Of a stretch of DNA of 64,000 nucleotides, positions 26,015-35,010 are shown piece by piece. The translations under genes and the position numbers were made by a program. Numbering within the stretch: the first letter of the stretch is position 1; every line of letters begins with the position of its first letter. The notes beneath the pieces are model-generated. The model searched no databases and was not told where the DNA came from. It saw only the letters and a program-made list of their open reading frames with translations. This DNA comes from Qaidamihabitans albus (GTDB taxonomy: Bacteria > Actinomycetota > Actinomycetes > Mycobacteriales > Pseudonocardiaceae). The stretch spans positions 186,001 through 250,000 of the forward strand of contig NZ_JAEHOB010000004.1 in NCBI RefSeq assembly GCF_016464705.1, given 5' to 3'.

Positions 26015-26809
26015 TCAGGCCGCCTCGAACGGGTCCTTCGTGCGGCCGAGGAGGTCGGCGATCGAGTCCACGACGAGCGTCGGCCGGTACGGGTAGAGTT
26101 CGGCCGACTCCCGCGTCGAGATGCCGCTGAGCACCAGGATCGTCTGCAGGCCGGCCTCGATGCCGGAATGGATGTCGGTGTCCATCCGGTCGCCGATCAT
26201 CAGCGTGTGCTCGGAGTGCGCGCCGAGCGCCCGCAGGGCGGAGCGCATCATCAGCGGGTTCGGCTTGCCAACGAAGTAGGGCGAGCGACCGGTCGCCCGC
26301 TCGATCAGGGCGGCGATCGAGCCGGTGGCGGGCAGGACGCCCTCCCTGCTCGGCCCGGTCGCGTCCGGGTTGGTGGCGATGAACCGCGCGCCGCCCTGGA
26401 TGAGCCGGATCGCCCTGGTGATCGCGGTGAAGCTGTACGTGCGGGTCTCGCCGAGCACGACGTAGTCCGGGTCGCGGTCGGTCAGCACGTAGCCGGCCTC
26501 GTGCAGGGCAGTGGTCAGGCCGGCCTCGCCGATCACGAATGCCGAGCCGTTCGGGCGCTGAGTGTCGAGGAACTTCGCGGTGGCCAGTGCCGAGGTCCAG
26601 ATCGCCTCCTCCGGGACGTCCAGGCCGCTGTTGAACAGCCGGGCCCGCAGGTCGCGCGGCGTGTAGATCGAGTTGTTGGTCAGCACCAGGAAGCTGGTGC
26701 CGTTGGCCCGCAACTCGGCGAGGAACTCGTCCGCGCCGGGCACCAGGTGCTCCTCGTGCACCAGCACCCCGTCCATGTCGGTCAGGTAGTTCCACCGCTG
26801 CTCGCTCAT
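26015..26809 (-). CDS. HAD-IIA family hydrolase (NagD-like)
   Basis: 264-residue phosphatase. Motif [13 protein letters not shown] with nucleophile Asp11 and Asp13, motif II LVLTNNS, motif III Lys in [13 protein letters not shown] and motif [12 protein letters not shown]; the large C2 cap between motifs II and III is diagnostic of subclass IIA (NagD/PGP-like). Likely substrates are nucleotide or sugar phosphates. It ends 40 bases before the metallophosphoesterase start. Its start lies nine bases after the end of the ABC ATPase modC, so it may be read through from the mod operon. Confidence 0.9.
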   Translation of the reverse strand: MSEQRWNYLTDMDGVLVHEEHLVPGADEFLAELRANGTSFLVLTNNSIYTPRDLRARLFNSGLDVPEEAIWTSALATAKFLDTQRPNGSAFVIGEAGLTTALHEAGYVLTDRDPDYVVLGETRTYSFTAITRAIRLIQGGARFIATNPDATGPSREGVLPATGSIAALIERATGRSPYFVGKPNPLMMRSALRALGAHSEHTLMIGDRMDTDIHSGIEAGLQTILVLSGISTRESAELYPYRPTLVVDSIADLLGRTKDPFEAA

Positions 26810-26818
26810 GGCTCCAGC

Positions 26819-27913
26819 TTATTGGCCCGGCACGGGGTGGATCGCCACGGCGGTGGCCTTCACCGCCAGCCGGATCGCCACCCCCGGCTCCAGCCCCAGT
26901 TCCGCGATGGCCGTGGGGGTCAGGTCGGCGGCCAGCCCGTCGGCCCAGCCGTCGCCGTCCACCGTGCGCAGCCGCACCACGGGCCCGTGTGGCTCCAGGG
27001 TCGCCACGGTGGCGGCGACGGTGTTGCGCGGGCTGCCCGCCTGCGGCGCCGACGCCGGGTACACCGCGACCGAGCCGGGCGCGAACACGGCGACGGCGGG
27101 CTCCCCCTCGACGACGTCCGGTGCGGGCAGGCCGCTGATGGACCGCCCGCTCGCGGTACGCAGGCCGCGTGCCGTCGCGGTCCCCGCCACGAGGTTGAGT
27201 CCCGCGATCCGCGCGGTGAACGGGGTTCTCGGGGCGCCGAGGACGTCCCGGGTCGGCCCGCTCTCGACGACCCGGCCTGCCGCGAGCACGGCGACCCGGT
27301 CGGCGAGCGTCAGCGCGTCGAGCGGATCGTGCGTGACGAGCACCGTGGCCCGGTTGCCGCCCGCCGTCCGCAGCACGCGGCGCAGCAGGCCGCGGATGGC
27401 GGGCGCGGCGTCGACGTCCAGCGCCGCCAGCGGCTCGTCGAGCAGCAGCAGGTCCGGCTCCCCCGCGAGCGCGCGGGCGAGGGCGACCCGCTGCGCCTGC
27501 CCGCCGGAGAGGCTGCCGGGCCTGCGGCCGGCGAACTCGGCGGCGTCCACCTCGGCGAGCCAGCGCCGCCCGATCGCCCGCGCCGCCGCCGTGGTGGCGC
27601 CCCGGGAGCGCGGCGCGAACGCGACGTTGTCCACGACGGACAGATGCGGGAACAGCAGCGGGTCCTGCGCGAGCAGGCCGGTGCCGCGCGCGTGCGGCGG
27701 CAGGTGCACCCGGGGCGCGCTGGTCAGCGTCCGGCCGCCCAGCGTCACGGTGCCGTGGTCGGGCACGAGCAGCCCGGCGAGGCAACCGAGCAGCGTCGAC
27801 TTGCCGGAGCCGTTCGGGCCGAGCACCGCGAGCACGGTGCCCGCCGGGACATCGAGCGCCACCTCCAGGGCGAACCGGCCCCGCCGCAGTGCGAGATCGA
27901 CATGCAGGGTCAC
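26819..27913 (-). CDS. modC: Molybdate ABC transporter ATP-binding protein
   Basis: 364 residues. ABC ATPase domain with Walker [11 protein letters not shown]-loop [14 protein letters not shown], signature LSGGQAQR and Walker B LLLLDEP, followed by a C-terminal TOBE domain (about 295-364, ending [13 protein letters not shown]), the arrangement of ModC. GTG start overlaps the modB stop as GTGA. It energises uptake of molybdate (or tungstate) through ModB. Its place behind modA-modB and beside moaA supports the molybdate assignment. Confidence 0.9.
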   Translation of the reverse strand: MTLHVDLALRRGRFALEVALDVPAGTVLAVLGPNGSGKSTLLGCLAGLLVPDHGTVTLGGRTLTSAPRVHLPPHARGTGLLAQDPLLFPHLSVVDNVAFAPRSRGATTAAARAIGRRWLAEVDAAEFAGRRPGSLSGGQAQRVALARALAGEPDLLLLDEPLAALDVDAAPAIRGLLRRVLRTAGGNRATVLVTHDPLDALTLADRVAVLAAGRVVESGPTRDVLGAPRTPFTARIAGLNLVAGTATARGLRTASGRSISGLPAPDVVEGEPAVAVFAPGSVAVYPASAPQAGSPRNTVAATVATLEPHGPVVRLRTVDGDGWADGLAADLTPTAIAELGLEPGVAIRLAVKATAVAIHPVPGQ

Positions 27914-28686
27914 GACCGCACACCCTCCAGCGCGCGCGGCCGCGCCACCGCGATGACCACCACCGCGACGACGATCAGCAGCAGCGCGAGCGCGACGGCG
28001 CTGTCCACATCGGTTTCGGCCCGCTGGTAGATCTCCACCGGCAGCGTCCGGGTGACGCCTTCGAGACTGCCCGCGAACGTGATCGTCGCACCGAACTCAC
28101 CGAGCGCCCTGGCGAAGCTGAGCACCGCGCCGGAGCCGAGCGCAGGCAGCAGCAACGGGACGGTGACCCGCCGGAACACCGTCCACGGCCGCGCGCCGAG
28201 CGTCGCGGCCACCCGCTCGAAGCGGTCACCGGCACCGCGCAGCGCGCCCTCGAGGCTCACCACGAGGAACGGCATCGCGACGAACGTCTGCGCCACCACC
28301 ACCGCCGCGGTGGTGAACGGCACCCGTACCCCCGCGACCACGTCGAGCAGGTAACCGAGGAAGCCGTTGCGGCCGAGCAGGAACAGCAGCGCGAGGCCGC
28401 CGACCACGGGGGGCAGCACGAGCGGCAGGAGGACCACCGCGCGCAGGAGCCGGACGGCACGGCCCCCGGCACGGGCGAGCACGACCGCGAGCGGCACGCC
28501 GAGCAGCACGCAGAGCACCGTGGACAGCAGCGCGGTGACCAGCGAGAGCCGCAGCGCGTTCAACGAGGCCGGGGACGTGATGAGCTCGGGCAGCCGCGCG
28601 TAGTCGGTCCGGACCAGCAGCCCGGCCACCGGCAGCAGCACCAGCGCCAGTGCGAGCGCCGCCGGGAACCACAGCACGCGCGGCAC
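27910..28686 (-). CDS. modB: Molybdate ABC transporter permease
   Basis: 258-residue inner-membrane permease with five to six hydrophobic helices; the coupling loop is [32 protein letters not shown] and [16 protein letters not shown] is highly typical of ModB/CysT-type permeases. The open frame continues to 28791, but that would translate the 44-bp repeat, so GTG 28686 ([19 protein letters not shown]) is preferred. Its Shine-Dalgarno GAGGGG is formed at the very edge of the repeat. Overlaps modC by four bases. Confidence 0.9.
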   Translation of the reverse strand: MPRVLWFPAALALALVLLPVAGLLVRTDYARLPELITSPASLNALRLSLVTALLSTVLCVLLGVPLAVVLARAGGRAVRLLRAVVLLPLVLPPVVGGLALLFLLGRNGFLGYLLDVVAGVRVPFTTAAVVVAQTFVAMPFLVVSLEGALRGAGDRFERVAATLGARPWTVFRRVTVPLLLPALGSGAVLSFARALGEFGATITFAGSLEGVTRTLPVEIYQRAETDVDSAVALALLLIVVAVVVIAVARPRALEGVRS

Positions 28687-28692
28687 GGCCCC

Positions 28693-28736
28693 TCGTGAGT
28701 GGCCAGACGACTTAGAACTCGTGTCAGCACTCACGA
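28693..28736. repeat. 44-bp palindromic repeat inside the mod operon
   Basis: The most diverged full copy (TCGTGAGTGGCCAGACGAC left arm). It lies between modA and modB in an otherwise four-base-overlapping operon, ending 7 bases upstream of the modB start. Confidence 0.85.
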
Positions 28737-28741
28737 GCCGG

Positions 28742-29488
28742 TCAGGGCGCACCGAAACCGGCCCGGAGCAGCTCCTGCCTGCCCACGTCACTGAAGACGA
28801 AGTCGCGGAACTCGCGTGCCAGTTCCGGCTCGGCCGCGTCCTTCAGCACGGCGACGGGATAGTCGTTGCTCGCGCGCGCCGCCTCGGGCAGCTCCACCTC
28901 GGCCACCTCCTGCCCGGCGGAGAGCACGTCGGTCACGTAGACGAGCCCGGCGTCGGCCTCGCCGGTGCGGACCTTCGTCAGTACCGCCTTGACGTTCTGC
29001 TCCTCACTCGCCGGCCGCAGCGTGACCCCGGTGATCCGCTCGATCTCCTCCGCCGCCGAGCCGCACGGCACCGGGGGCGCGCAGACCACCACCGTCAGGC
29101 CCGGCTCGGCCAGGTCGGCGAACGACTCGATACCCAGCGGGTTGCCCGGCGCGACCGCGATCGTCAGCCGGTTGGTGGCGAACGTGCGCGGCTCACCCTC
29201 GACCCGCCCGGCCGCCGCGACCTCGCGCATGGTCCGCTCGTTCGCCGATGCGTACACATCGGCCGGCGCGCCCTCCTGGATCTGCTGTGCGAGCCGCGCC
29301 GAACCGGCCAGGTTCAGCCGGACGTCGACGCCGGCGTGGTCGGCCTCGAACCGCTCCGCGAGCGCGCCGAAGGAGTCGGTGAGCGAGGCGGCCGCGAACA
29401 CGGTGAGCGCCGTCCCCTCGCCTGCGGGGGCGCACGCGGAGGCCGCGGCGAGCACGGTGGCGGCCAGCGCGGCGCGCACGCCCCTCAC
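28742..29488 (-). CDS. modA: Molybdate-binding lipoprotein
   Basis: 248-residue periplasm-side binding protein. Lipoprotein signal [19 protein letters not shown] (predicted lipidated Cys19), then [22 protein letters not shown], the hallmark of ModA, followed by [25 protein letters not shown] and [13 protein letters not shown] 29488 overlaps the stop of the regulator gene as GTGA. It captures molybdate for ModBC. Confidence 0.92.
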   Translation of the reverse strand: MRGVRAALAATVLAAASACAPAGEGTALTVFAAASLTDSFGALAERFEADHAGVDVRLNLAGSARLAQQIQEGAPADVYASANERTMREVAAAGRVEGEPRTFATNRLTIAVAPGNPLGIESFADLAEPGLTVVVCAPPVPCGSAAEEIERITGVTLRPASEEQNVKAVLTKVRTGEADAGLVYVTDVLSAGQEVAEVELPEAARASNDYPVAVLKDAAEPELAREFRDFVFSDVGRQELLRAGFGAP

Positions 29489-29889
29489 TGCGGCCTCGCC
29501 GGTGTCTCCACGACCACGTGCGTGGCCTTGACGACCGCCACCGCGAGTACGCCCGGCCGCAGTCCCAGCTCGTCGACCGCCTCCGAGCTCATCAGCGAGA
29601 CGAGCCGGTGCGGGCCGCACTGCAGCTCCACCTTCGCCATGACCCGGTCGGCGACCACGTCGGTGACCAGCCCGACGAAGCGGTTGCGCGCCGAACGGCC
29701 GACCCCGGACGGATCGTGCGGGTCCTCCGCCTGCCTGCGCGCGAACGCGGCCAGCTCCGCACCGTCGACCACCTTGCGCCCGGCGCTGTCCACGCTGCTC
29801 GTCAACTGTCCCGCGCGGACCCAGCGCCGCACGGTGTCATCGCTGACGCCGAGCAGCCGGGCCGCTTCAGAGAACCGAAACTGCGGCAT
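29485..29889 (-). CDS. HTH-TOBE molybdate-responsive regulator (ModE-like role)
   Basis: 134 residues in two parts: an N-terminal MerR/excisionase-like helix-turn-helix (FRFSEAARLLGVSDDTVRRWVRAGQL) and a single C-terminal TOBE/Mop domain (RNRFVGLVTDVVADRVMAKVEL to VVKATHVVVET) that binds molybdate or molybdopterin. First gene of the mod operon, overlapping modA by four bases, and divergent from moaA across 104 bases, so it may regulate both directions. It is not an E. coli-type ModE, which has a winged helix and two Mop repeats. Confidence 0.85.
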   Translation of the reverse strand: MPQFRFSEAARLLGVSDDTVRRWVRAGQLTSSVDSAGRKVVDGAELAAFARRQAEDPHDPSGVGRSARNRFVGLVTDVVADRVMAKVELQCGPHRLVSLMSSEAVDELGLRPGVLAVAVVKATHVVVETPARPQ

Positions 29890-29907
29890 GAGAACGACAT
29901 TATCTCC

Positions 29908-29936
29908 GCATCCGCGGAAAAGCCATGCAAGGATGC
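29908..29936. promoter_or_regulatory. Inverted repeat in the mod/moaA divergent promoter
   Basis: GCATCC (29908-29913) and GGATGC (29931-29936) are 6-bp arms 17 bases apart, with an inner palindrome TCCGCGGA at 29911-29918. Candidate operator for the HTH-TOBE regulator; binding is inferred from position only. Confidence 0.3.
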
Positions 29937-29980
29937 CAATTCTGTATACAACGAGGGCGCGGAACTGTCGGTCTCCGCAC

Positions 29981-29986
29981 TAGGCT
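29981..29986 (+). promoter_or_regulatory. -10 element, leaderless moaA promoter
   Basis: TAGGCT followed by 7 bases and ATG 29994. No Shine-Dalgarno; this spacing supports start selection at 29994. Confidence 0.5.
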
Positions 29987-29993
29987 GGGATGG

Positions 29994-31058
29994 ATGACAG
30001 CGGTAGAACTCGGCATCCCCAGGATCTCCGGCGCGCACGCCGAACCCAGCGCCCCGCGTCCGGACGACCCTGCCCTGATCGACACGTTCGGCCGGGTGGC
30101 CACGGACCTCCGGGTTTCGCTGACCGACAAGTGCAACCTGCGTTGCACATACTGCATGCCGGCCGAAGGTCTGGAATGGACGCCGGACGAGCGGGTGCTC
30201 AGCGACGACGAGCTGGTCCGGCTGATGCGCATCGCGGTGGAGATGCTCGGCATCACCGACATCCGCCTCACCGGGGGCGAGCCACTGCTGCGTCCCGGGC
30301 TGGAGGACCTGGTCGCCCGGATCACCGCGTTGCGGCCGCGGCCGCGGCTGTCCATGACGACGAACGGCATCGGTTTCGGCAAGCGGGCCAAGGCGTTCGC
30401 CGACGCCGGGCTCGACCGGATCAACGTCTCGCTCGACTCGGTGGACCCGGAGACCTTCCAGCGGATCACCCGGCGCGACCGGCTGCGGCACGTGCTGGCC
30501 GGGCTGGCCGCCGCCAGGGAGGCGGGGCTCGACCCGGTCAAGATCAACGCGGTGCTCATGCGCGGCGTCAACGAGCAGGAGGCGACGTCGCTGCTGCGCT
30601 TCGCCGTGGAGCACGGCTACCACCTGCGTTTCATCGAGCAGATGCCGCTGGACGCCCAGCACGGCTGGAACCGCACGGACATGATCACCGCGGAGGAGAT
30701 CCTCGACCTGCTCGGCACGGAGTTCACCCTCACGCCGAGCCCGGCCAGGCGTGGCGGCGCACCAGCCGAGCGCTGGCTGGTCGACGGCGGCCCGGCCGAG
30801 GTGGGGGTGATCGCGTCGGTGACCCGGCCGTTCTGCGCCGCGTGCGAGCGCACGCGGCTCACCGCGGACGGCTCGATCCGGTCATGCCTGTTCAGCACGG
30901 ACGAGACCGACCTGCGCGGGTTGTTGCGCCGTGGCGGCAGTGACGACGAGATCGCCGATGTCTGGCGGACCACCATGTGGGGCAAGCTCGCGGGGCACGA
31001 GATCAACCAGGCCGGCTTCGCGCAGCCGATCCGGCCGATGAGCTCGATCGGAGGCTGA
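29994..31058 (+). CDS. moaA: GTP 3',8-cyclase (molybdenum cofactor step 1)
   Basis: 354-residue radical-SAM enzyme converting GTP to 3',8-cyclo-GTP with MoaC's help. The N-terminal 4Fe-4S motif CNLRCTYC gives Cys47, Cys51 and Cys54; the C-terminal cluster is formed by Cys281, Cys284 and Cys298 (FCAACERTRLTADGSIRSC). It ends in GG like active MoaA. The open frame runs to 29925, but the leaderless promoter and homologue lengths favour ATG 29994. moaD follows two bases after the stop. Confidence 0.95.
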   Translation: MTAVELGIPRISGAHAEPSAPRPDDPALIDTFGRVATDLRVSLTDKCNLRCTYCMPAEGLEWTPDERVLSDDELVRLMRIAVEMLGITDIRLTGGEPLLRPGLEDLVARITALRPRPRLSMTTNGIGFGKRAKAFADAGLDRINVSLDSVDPETFQRITRRDRLRHVLAGLAAAREAGLDPVKINAVLMRGVNEQEATSLLRFAVEHGYHLRFIEQMPLDAQHGWNRTDMITAEEILDLLGTEFTLTPSPARRGGAPAERWLVDGGPAEVGVIASVTRPFCAACERTRLTADGSIRSCLFSTDETDLRGLLRRGGSDDEIADVWRTTMWGKLAGHEINQAGFAQPIRPMSSIGG

Positions 31059-31060
31059 AC

Positions 31061-31369
31061 GTGGGCGCGGTGAGCTCGGAGCGGGCCTCGGTGACATCCG
31101 GCGGGCAGCACACCGCCACCACGGTGCTGGTGCGGTACTTCGCGTCCGCGCGAGCCGCCAGCGACGTCGACGAGGAGCACGTCCGGCTGCCTGCCGGCGC
31201 GTCCGTGGCCGACGCCGTGGCGGAGCTGCGGCGGCTGCATCCCGGCGCGCTGCCCCGCATCCTCGACGCCGCCGGCTTCCTGCTCGACGGCGTGGCCGTC
31301 CGCGACCGCGCCCGTGAGCTGCCGGACGGCGGGGAGCTGGACGTCCTGCCACCGTTCGCCGGAGGCTGA
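31061..31369 (+). CDS. moaD: Molybdopterin synthase small subunit (MoaD/ThiS family)
   Basis: 102-residue beta-grasp sulfur carrier with the C-terminal Gly-Gly needed for thiocarboxylate formation (LPPFAGG). The core VRYFASARAASDVDEEHVRLPAG follows a variable N-terminal tail. GTG 31061 has GGAGG at 31050-31054, inside the 3' end of moaA. It donates sulfur to precursor Z together with MoaE, which here is fused to MogA at 33.6-34.5 kb. Confidence 0.88.
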   Translation: MGAVSSERASVTSGGQHTATTVLVRYFASARAASDVDEEHVRLPAGASVADAVAELRRLHPGALPRILDAAGFLLDGVAVRDRARELPDGGELDVLPPFAGG

Positions 31370-31459
31370 CCGGCACACCGGGCGATCTTCCCCCTTTCGT
31401 GGTCCGCAGGCGACGAAACGTTCACCGGCAGGCCGTCCGCGCTGCGCAGGCTTGCCGGC

Positions 31460-32326
31460 ATGTCGATCACACACCGCACGCTCGTCGCCCTGCTCGGCTT
31501 GCTGGCCCTGCTCGGCCTGCTCGGCGCCCCCGCGTCGGCGGCGACCGGAACGGACCCGAAGGTCCGCCCGCTGGCCAAGGCCCACGCGCACAACGACTAC
31601 GAGCACGGCCGGCCCCTGTTCGACGCCCTCGACCACGGCTTCACCAGTGTCGAGGCCGACATCCATCTCGTGGACGGGCAACTGCTCGTCGGGCACGACG
31701 TCCCGGATCTCACGACCGAGCGCTCGCTGGAGGCGCTGTACCTGGAGCCGCTGCGCGAGCGGGTACTGGCCAACCACGGTCACGTCTACCGGCGGCACGC
31801 GGCGTTCCAGCTGCTGGTCGACGTCAAGAGCGGGGCGGAGGGCACGTACGCGGCCCTGGAGCGGCGGCTGCGCGACCCACGGTACTCCTTCCTGTTCACG
31901 GCCTACACGGGCGGCAAGGTGAGGAAGGGGGCCGTGACCGTCGTGCTGTCCGGCAACCGCCCGCGGGAGGTGCTGCGGGCCCAGCGGCACCGGCTGGCCT
32001 TCTACGACGGCCGGATCGCCGACACGGCCGACCTTGGCCCCGGTTCGGACCCGGGCCTGACTCCACTGGTGTCGGACAACTGGACGAAGCTGTTCACCTG
32101 GACCGGCGAGGGACCGTTCCCCGCCGCCGAGCGCGCCCGGTTGCGGGAGATCGTGCGGACCGCCCACGACGCCGGTCAGCGGGTGCGGTTCTGGGCCACC
32201 CCGGACACCCCCGGCGCGGCCAGGACGAACCTCTGGAGCGAGCTGCGGGCCGCCGGTGTCGACCACATCAACACCGACGACCTGACGGGGCTGGCGGAGT
32301 TCCTCTCGCGCCGCGGGAGGCCGTGA
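31460..32326 (+). CDS. Secreted phosphatidylinositol-phospholipase C-like / GDPD-fold protein
   Basis: 288 residues. Signal peptide (VALLGLLALLGLLGAPASA|AT), then a PLC-like phosphodiesterase TIM barrel: AHAHNDYEHGRPLFDALDHGFTSVEADIHL contains the likely catalytic His and metal-binding Glu/Asp, and RVRFWATPDTP lies near the end. It belongs to the PI-PLC/glycerophosphodiester phosphodiesterase superfamily; the actual phospholipid substrate is unknown. It separates moaD from rpf. Confidence 0.8.
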   Translation: MSITHRTLVALLGLLALLGLLGAPASAATGTDPKVRPLAKAHAHNDYEHGRPLFDALDHGFTSVEADIHLVDGQLLVGHDVPDLTTERSLEALYLEPLRERVLANHGHVYRRHAAFQLLVDVKSGAEGTYAALERRLRDPRYSFLFTAYTGGKVRKGAVTVVLSGNRPREVLRAQRHRLAFYDGRIADTADLGPGSDPGLTPLVSDNWTKLFTWTGEGPFPAAERARLREIVRTAHDAGQRVRFWATPDTPGAARTNLWSELRAAGVDHINTDDLTGLAEFLSRRGRP

Positions 32327-32531
32327 GACGGCTCGCTCGCGGGCCTCTCGGGGGCCACACTGAGCCGTCACCAACGGAGCAGCGACACCCGGAACCGCGT
32401 GACTCAGACCTCACTTTCCGTTAATTATCTCGGGTAGGAAACAGGTCGATAACGGCCCGTTGAGCTGCGAAAACACCGGAATCGTCAAAGGTTGCGTGCT
32501 GTTACTGTGACCTAGGACACACCGCGAATAA

Positions 32532-33437
<906 letters not shown>

Positions 33438-33495
33438 CCTGCCTGAAAAGGTCACCGGTGCCGAGCGGCACGAAGCCGGCCGGCCGCTAACGCGC

Positions 33496-33534
33496 AAGGG
33501 CCCCACCGCAGATCCCCCGGGCGGTGGGGCCCTT
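33496..33534 (+). terminator. Hairpin terminator after rpf
   Basis: 14-bp perfect stem (33496-33509 with 33521-33534) and an 11-base loop, 59 bases after the rpf stop and ahead of the converging mogA-moaE gene. Confidence 0.8.
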
Positions 33535-33598
33535 CGCGCGTCGCCCGCTCCACCCAGTCCAAAAGCGAGAGCAAAACTCGACCGGCGCGGGGGCGCGG

Positions 33599-34534
33599 TC
33601 AGGGCGAGTTGACCCACTCGTCGGTGCCGTCGGCGAACCACTGGTGCTTCCACACCGGCAGCTGGGCCTTCACCTCGTCCACGAGGTCGGCACAGGCCGC
33701 GAACGCCTCGGCGCGGTGTTCGGCCGCCACGGCGCAGGCGAGCGCCACGTCGCCGATCTCAAGGGCGCCGAGGCGGTGGCTCACCGCGACCGCGCGCACC
33801 CCGGCCCTTCGGCCTGCCACCTCGGCCACGACCCCGGTGAGCACGTCACCGGCCGTGGGATGGCCTTCGTAGAACAGCGACGTCACCGAGCGGCCGTCGT
33901 CGTGGTCGCGGACGACCCCGCCGAACGTCACCACGGCACCGGCGGCACGGTCGTCGACCAGCCGCGCGTGCTCGTCGACCGACAGGTCCTCCTCGGTCAC
34001 CCGAGCCAGCGCGATCCGTACCGGGGCACCCTCCGGCTCGGTACCTGGCCGATCGGGCCTCGGGTGGTCTCCGCCGGCGAGCTGGTCGACGGCGTGGTCG
34101 AGGACGTCGGCCAGCACCGCCAGCCCGTCCTTCACCCCGCCCCGCGAGCCCGGCAGGTTCACCACGAGGGTCCGGCCTGCGACCCCGGCGAGCCCGCGGG
34201 AGAGCACCGCCGTCGGGACCTTGTCGCTACCGGCGGCGCGCACAGCGTCCGCCAGGCCGGGCAGCTCGAAGTCGAGCAGCGGCGCCGTGGCCTCCGGGGT
34301 GCGGTCCGTGGGCGAGAGCCCCGTGCCGCCGGTGGTGATGACGACGTCGGCACCACCGGAAAGCGACTCCCGCAGTGCCTGCGCGACCGGCTCGCCGTCC
34401 GGTACGACGACCGGCTCGGGCACGTCGTAGGACCGCTCGGCGAGCCACTGCCTGATCAGCGGCCCGGTCTCGTCCGCGTAGACGCCGCTCGCCGCCCGGT
34501 TCGACGCGACGATGACGCGCGCGTTGCCCTTCAT
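33599..34534 (-). CDS. Fused molybdopterin adenylyltransferase (MogA/MoaB) and molybdopterin synthase large subunit (MoaE)
   Basis: 311-residue bifunctional protein. Residues 1-160 are a MogA/MoaB domain (VIVASNRAASGVYADETGP, VVITTGGTGLSPTDRTPEAT, LPGSRGGVKDGL), which adenylylates molybdopterin. Residues 175-311 are MoaE (VDDRAAGAVVTFGGVVRDHDDGR, LFYEGHP, AVSHRLGALEIGDVALACAVAAEHR, LPVWKHQWFADG with catalytic Lys), which with MoaD inserts the dithiolene sulfurs. In mycobacteria the two are separate neighbouring genes. ATG 34534 overlaps the moaC stop (ATGA) and has GGGAGGAAGG upstream. Confidence 0.9.
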   Translation of the reverse strand: MKGNARVIVASNRAASGVYADETGPLIRQWLAERSYDVPEPVVVPDGEPVAQALRESLSGGADVVITTGGTGLSPTDRTPEATAPLLDFELPGLADAVRAAGSDKVPTAVLSRGLAGVAGRTLVVNLPGSRGGVKDGLAVLADVLDHAVDQLAGGDHPRPDRPGTEPEGAPVRIALARVTEEDLSVDEHARLVDDRAAGAVVTFGGVVRDHDDGRSVTSLFYEGHPTAGDVLTGVVAEVAGRRAGVRAVAVSHRLGALEIGDVALACAVAAEHRAEAFAACADLVDEVKAQLPVWKHQWFADGTDEWVNSP

Positions 34535-35010
34535 CGGCCTTCCTCCCGGCGCCAGCTTCCGGTCTTGCCGCCGTCCTTCGCCTCGACCCGCACCTCGTCG
34601 AGCGACGCCGCCGGGTCCACCGCCTTGATCATGTCGTGCACCGTCAGCCCGGCGACGGTGACCGCGGTCAGTGCCTCCATCTCGACGCCGGTGCGATCGT
34701 TGGTGCGCACGGTCGCCTCGATGCGCACGCTGTCCCCGTCCAGTTCGAAGCGCACATCCACCTTGGACAGCGCGATCTGGTGGCACAGCGGGATGAGCTC
34801 GGAGGTCCGCTTCGCGCCGAGCACCCCGGCGATCCGCGCGGTGGCGAGGGCGTCCCCCTTCGGCAGCCCGTTCGCCGAAAGCAGCCCGATCACCTCGGCG
34901 GTCGTGCGCACCCTGCCACTGGCCACCGCCGTACGAGCGGTGACATCCTTGCCGGAGACGTCGACCATCCGAGCGGCACCGCTCTCGTCGACGTGGGACA
35001 GTTCACTCAC
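34531..35010 (-). CDS. moaC: Cyclic pyranopterin monophosphate synthase
   Basis: 159-residue MoaC, turning MoaA's 3',8-cyclo-GTP into precursor Z. Signature segments: ARMVDVSGKDVTARTAVASG, GDALATARIAGVLGAKRTSELIPLCHQI (the active-site region) and RTGVEMEALTAVTVAGLTVHDMIKAVD. GTG 35010 overlaps the malic enzyme stop by four bases and the moaC stop overlaps mogA-moaE by four, making a three-gene coupled operon. Confidence 0.95.
   Translation of the reverse strand: MSELSHVDESGAARMVDVSGKDVTARTAVASGRVRTTAEVIGLLSANGLPKGDALATARIAGVLGAKRTSELIPLCHQIALSKVDVRFELDGDSVRIEATVRTNDRTGVEMEALTAVTVAGLTVHDMIKAVDPAASLDEVRVEAKDGGKTGSWRREEGR

Noticed and set aside
28687-28791. Upstream extension of modB to 28791
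   Set aside because: It would translate the 44-bp palindromic repeat and part of modA's stop region; GTG 28686 gives a normal ModB N-terminus and has a Shine-Dalgarno.
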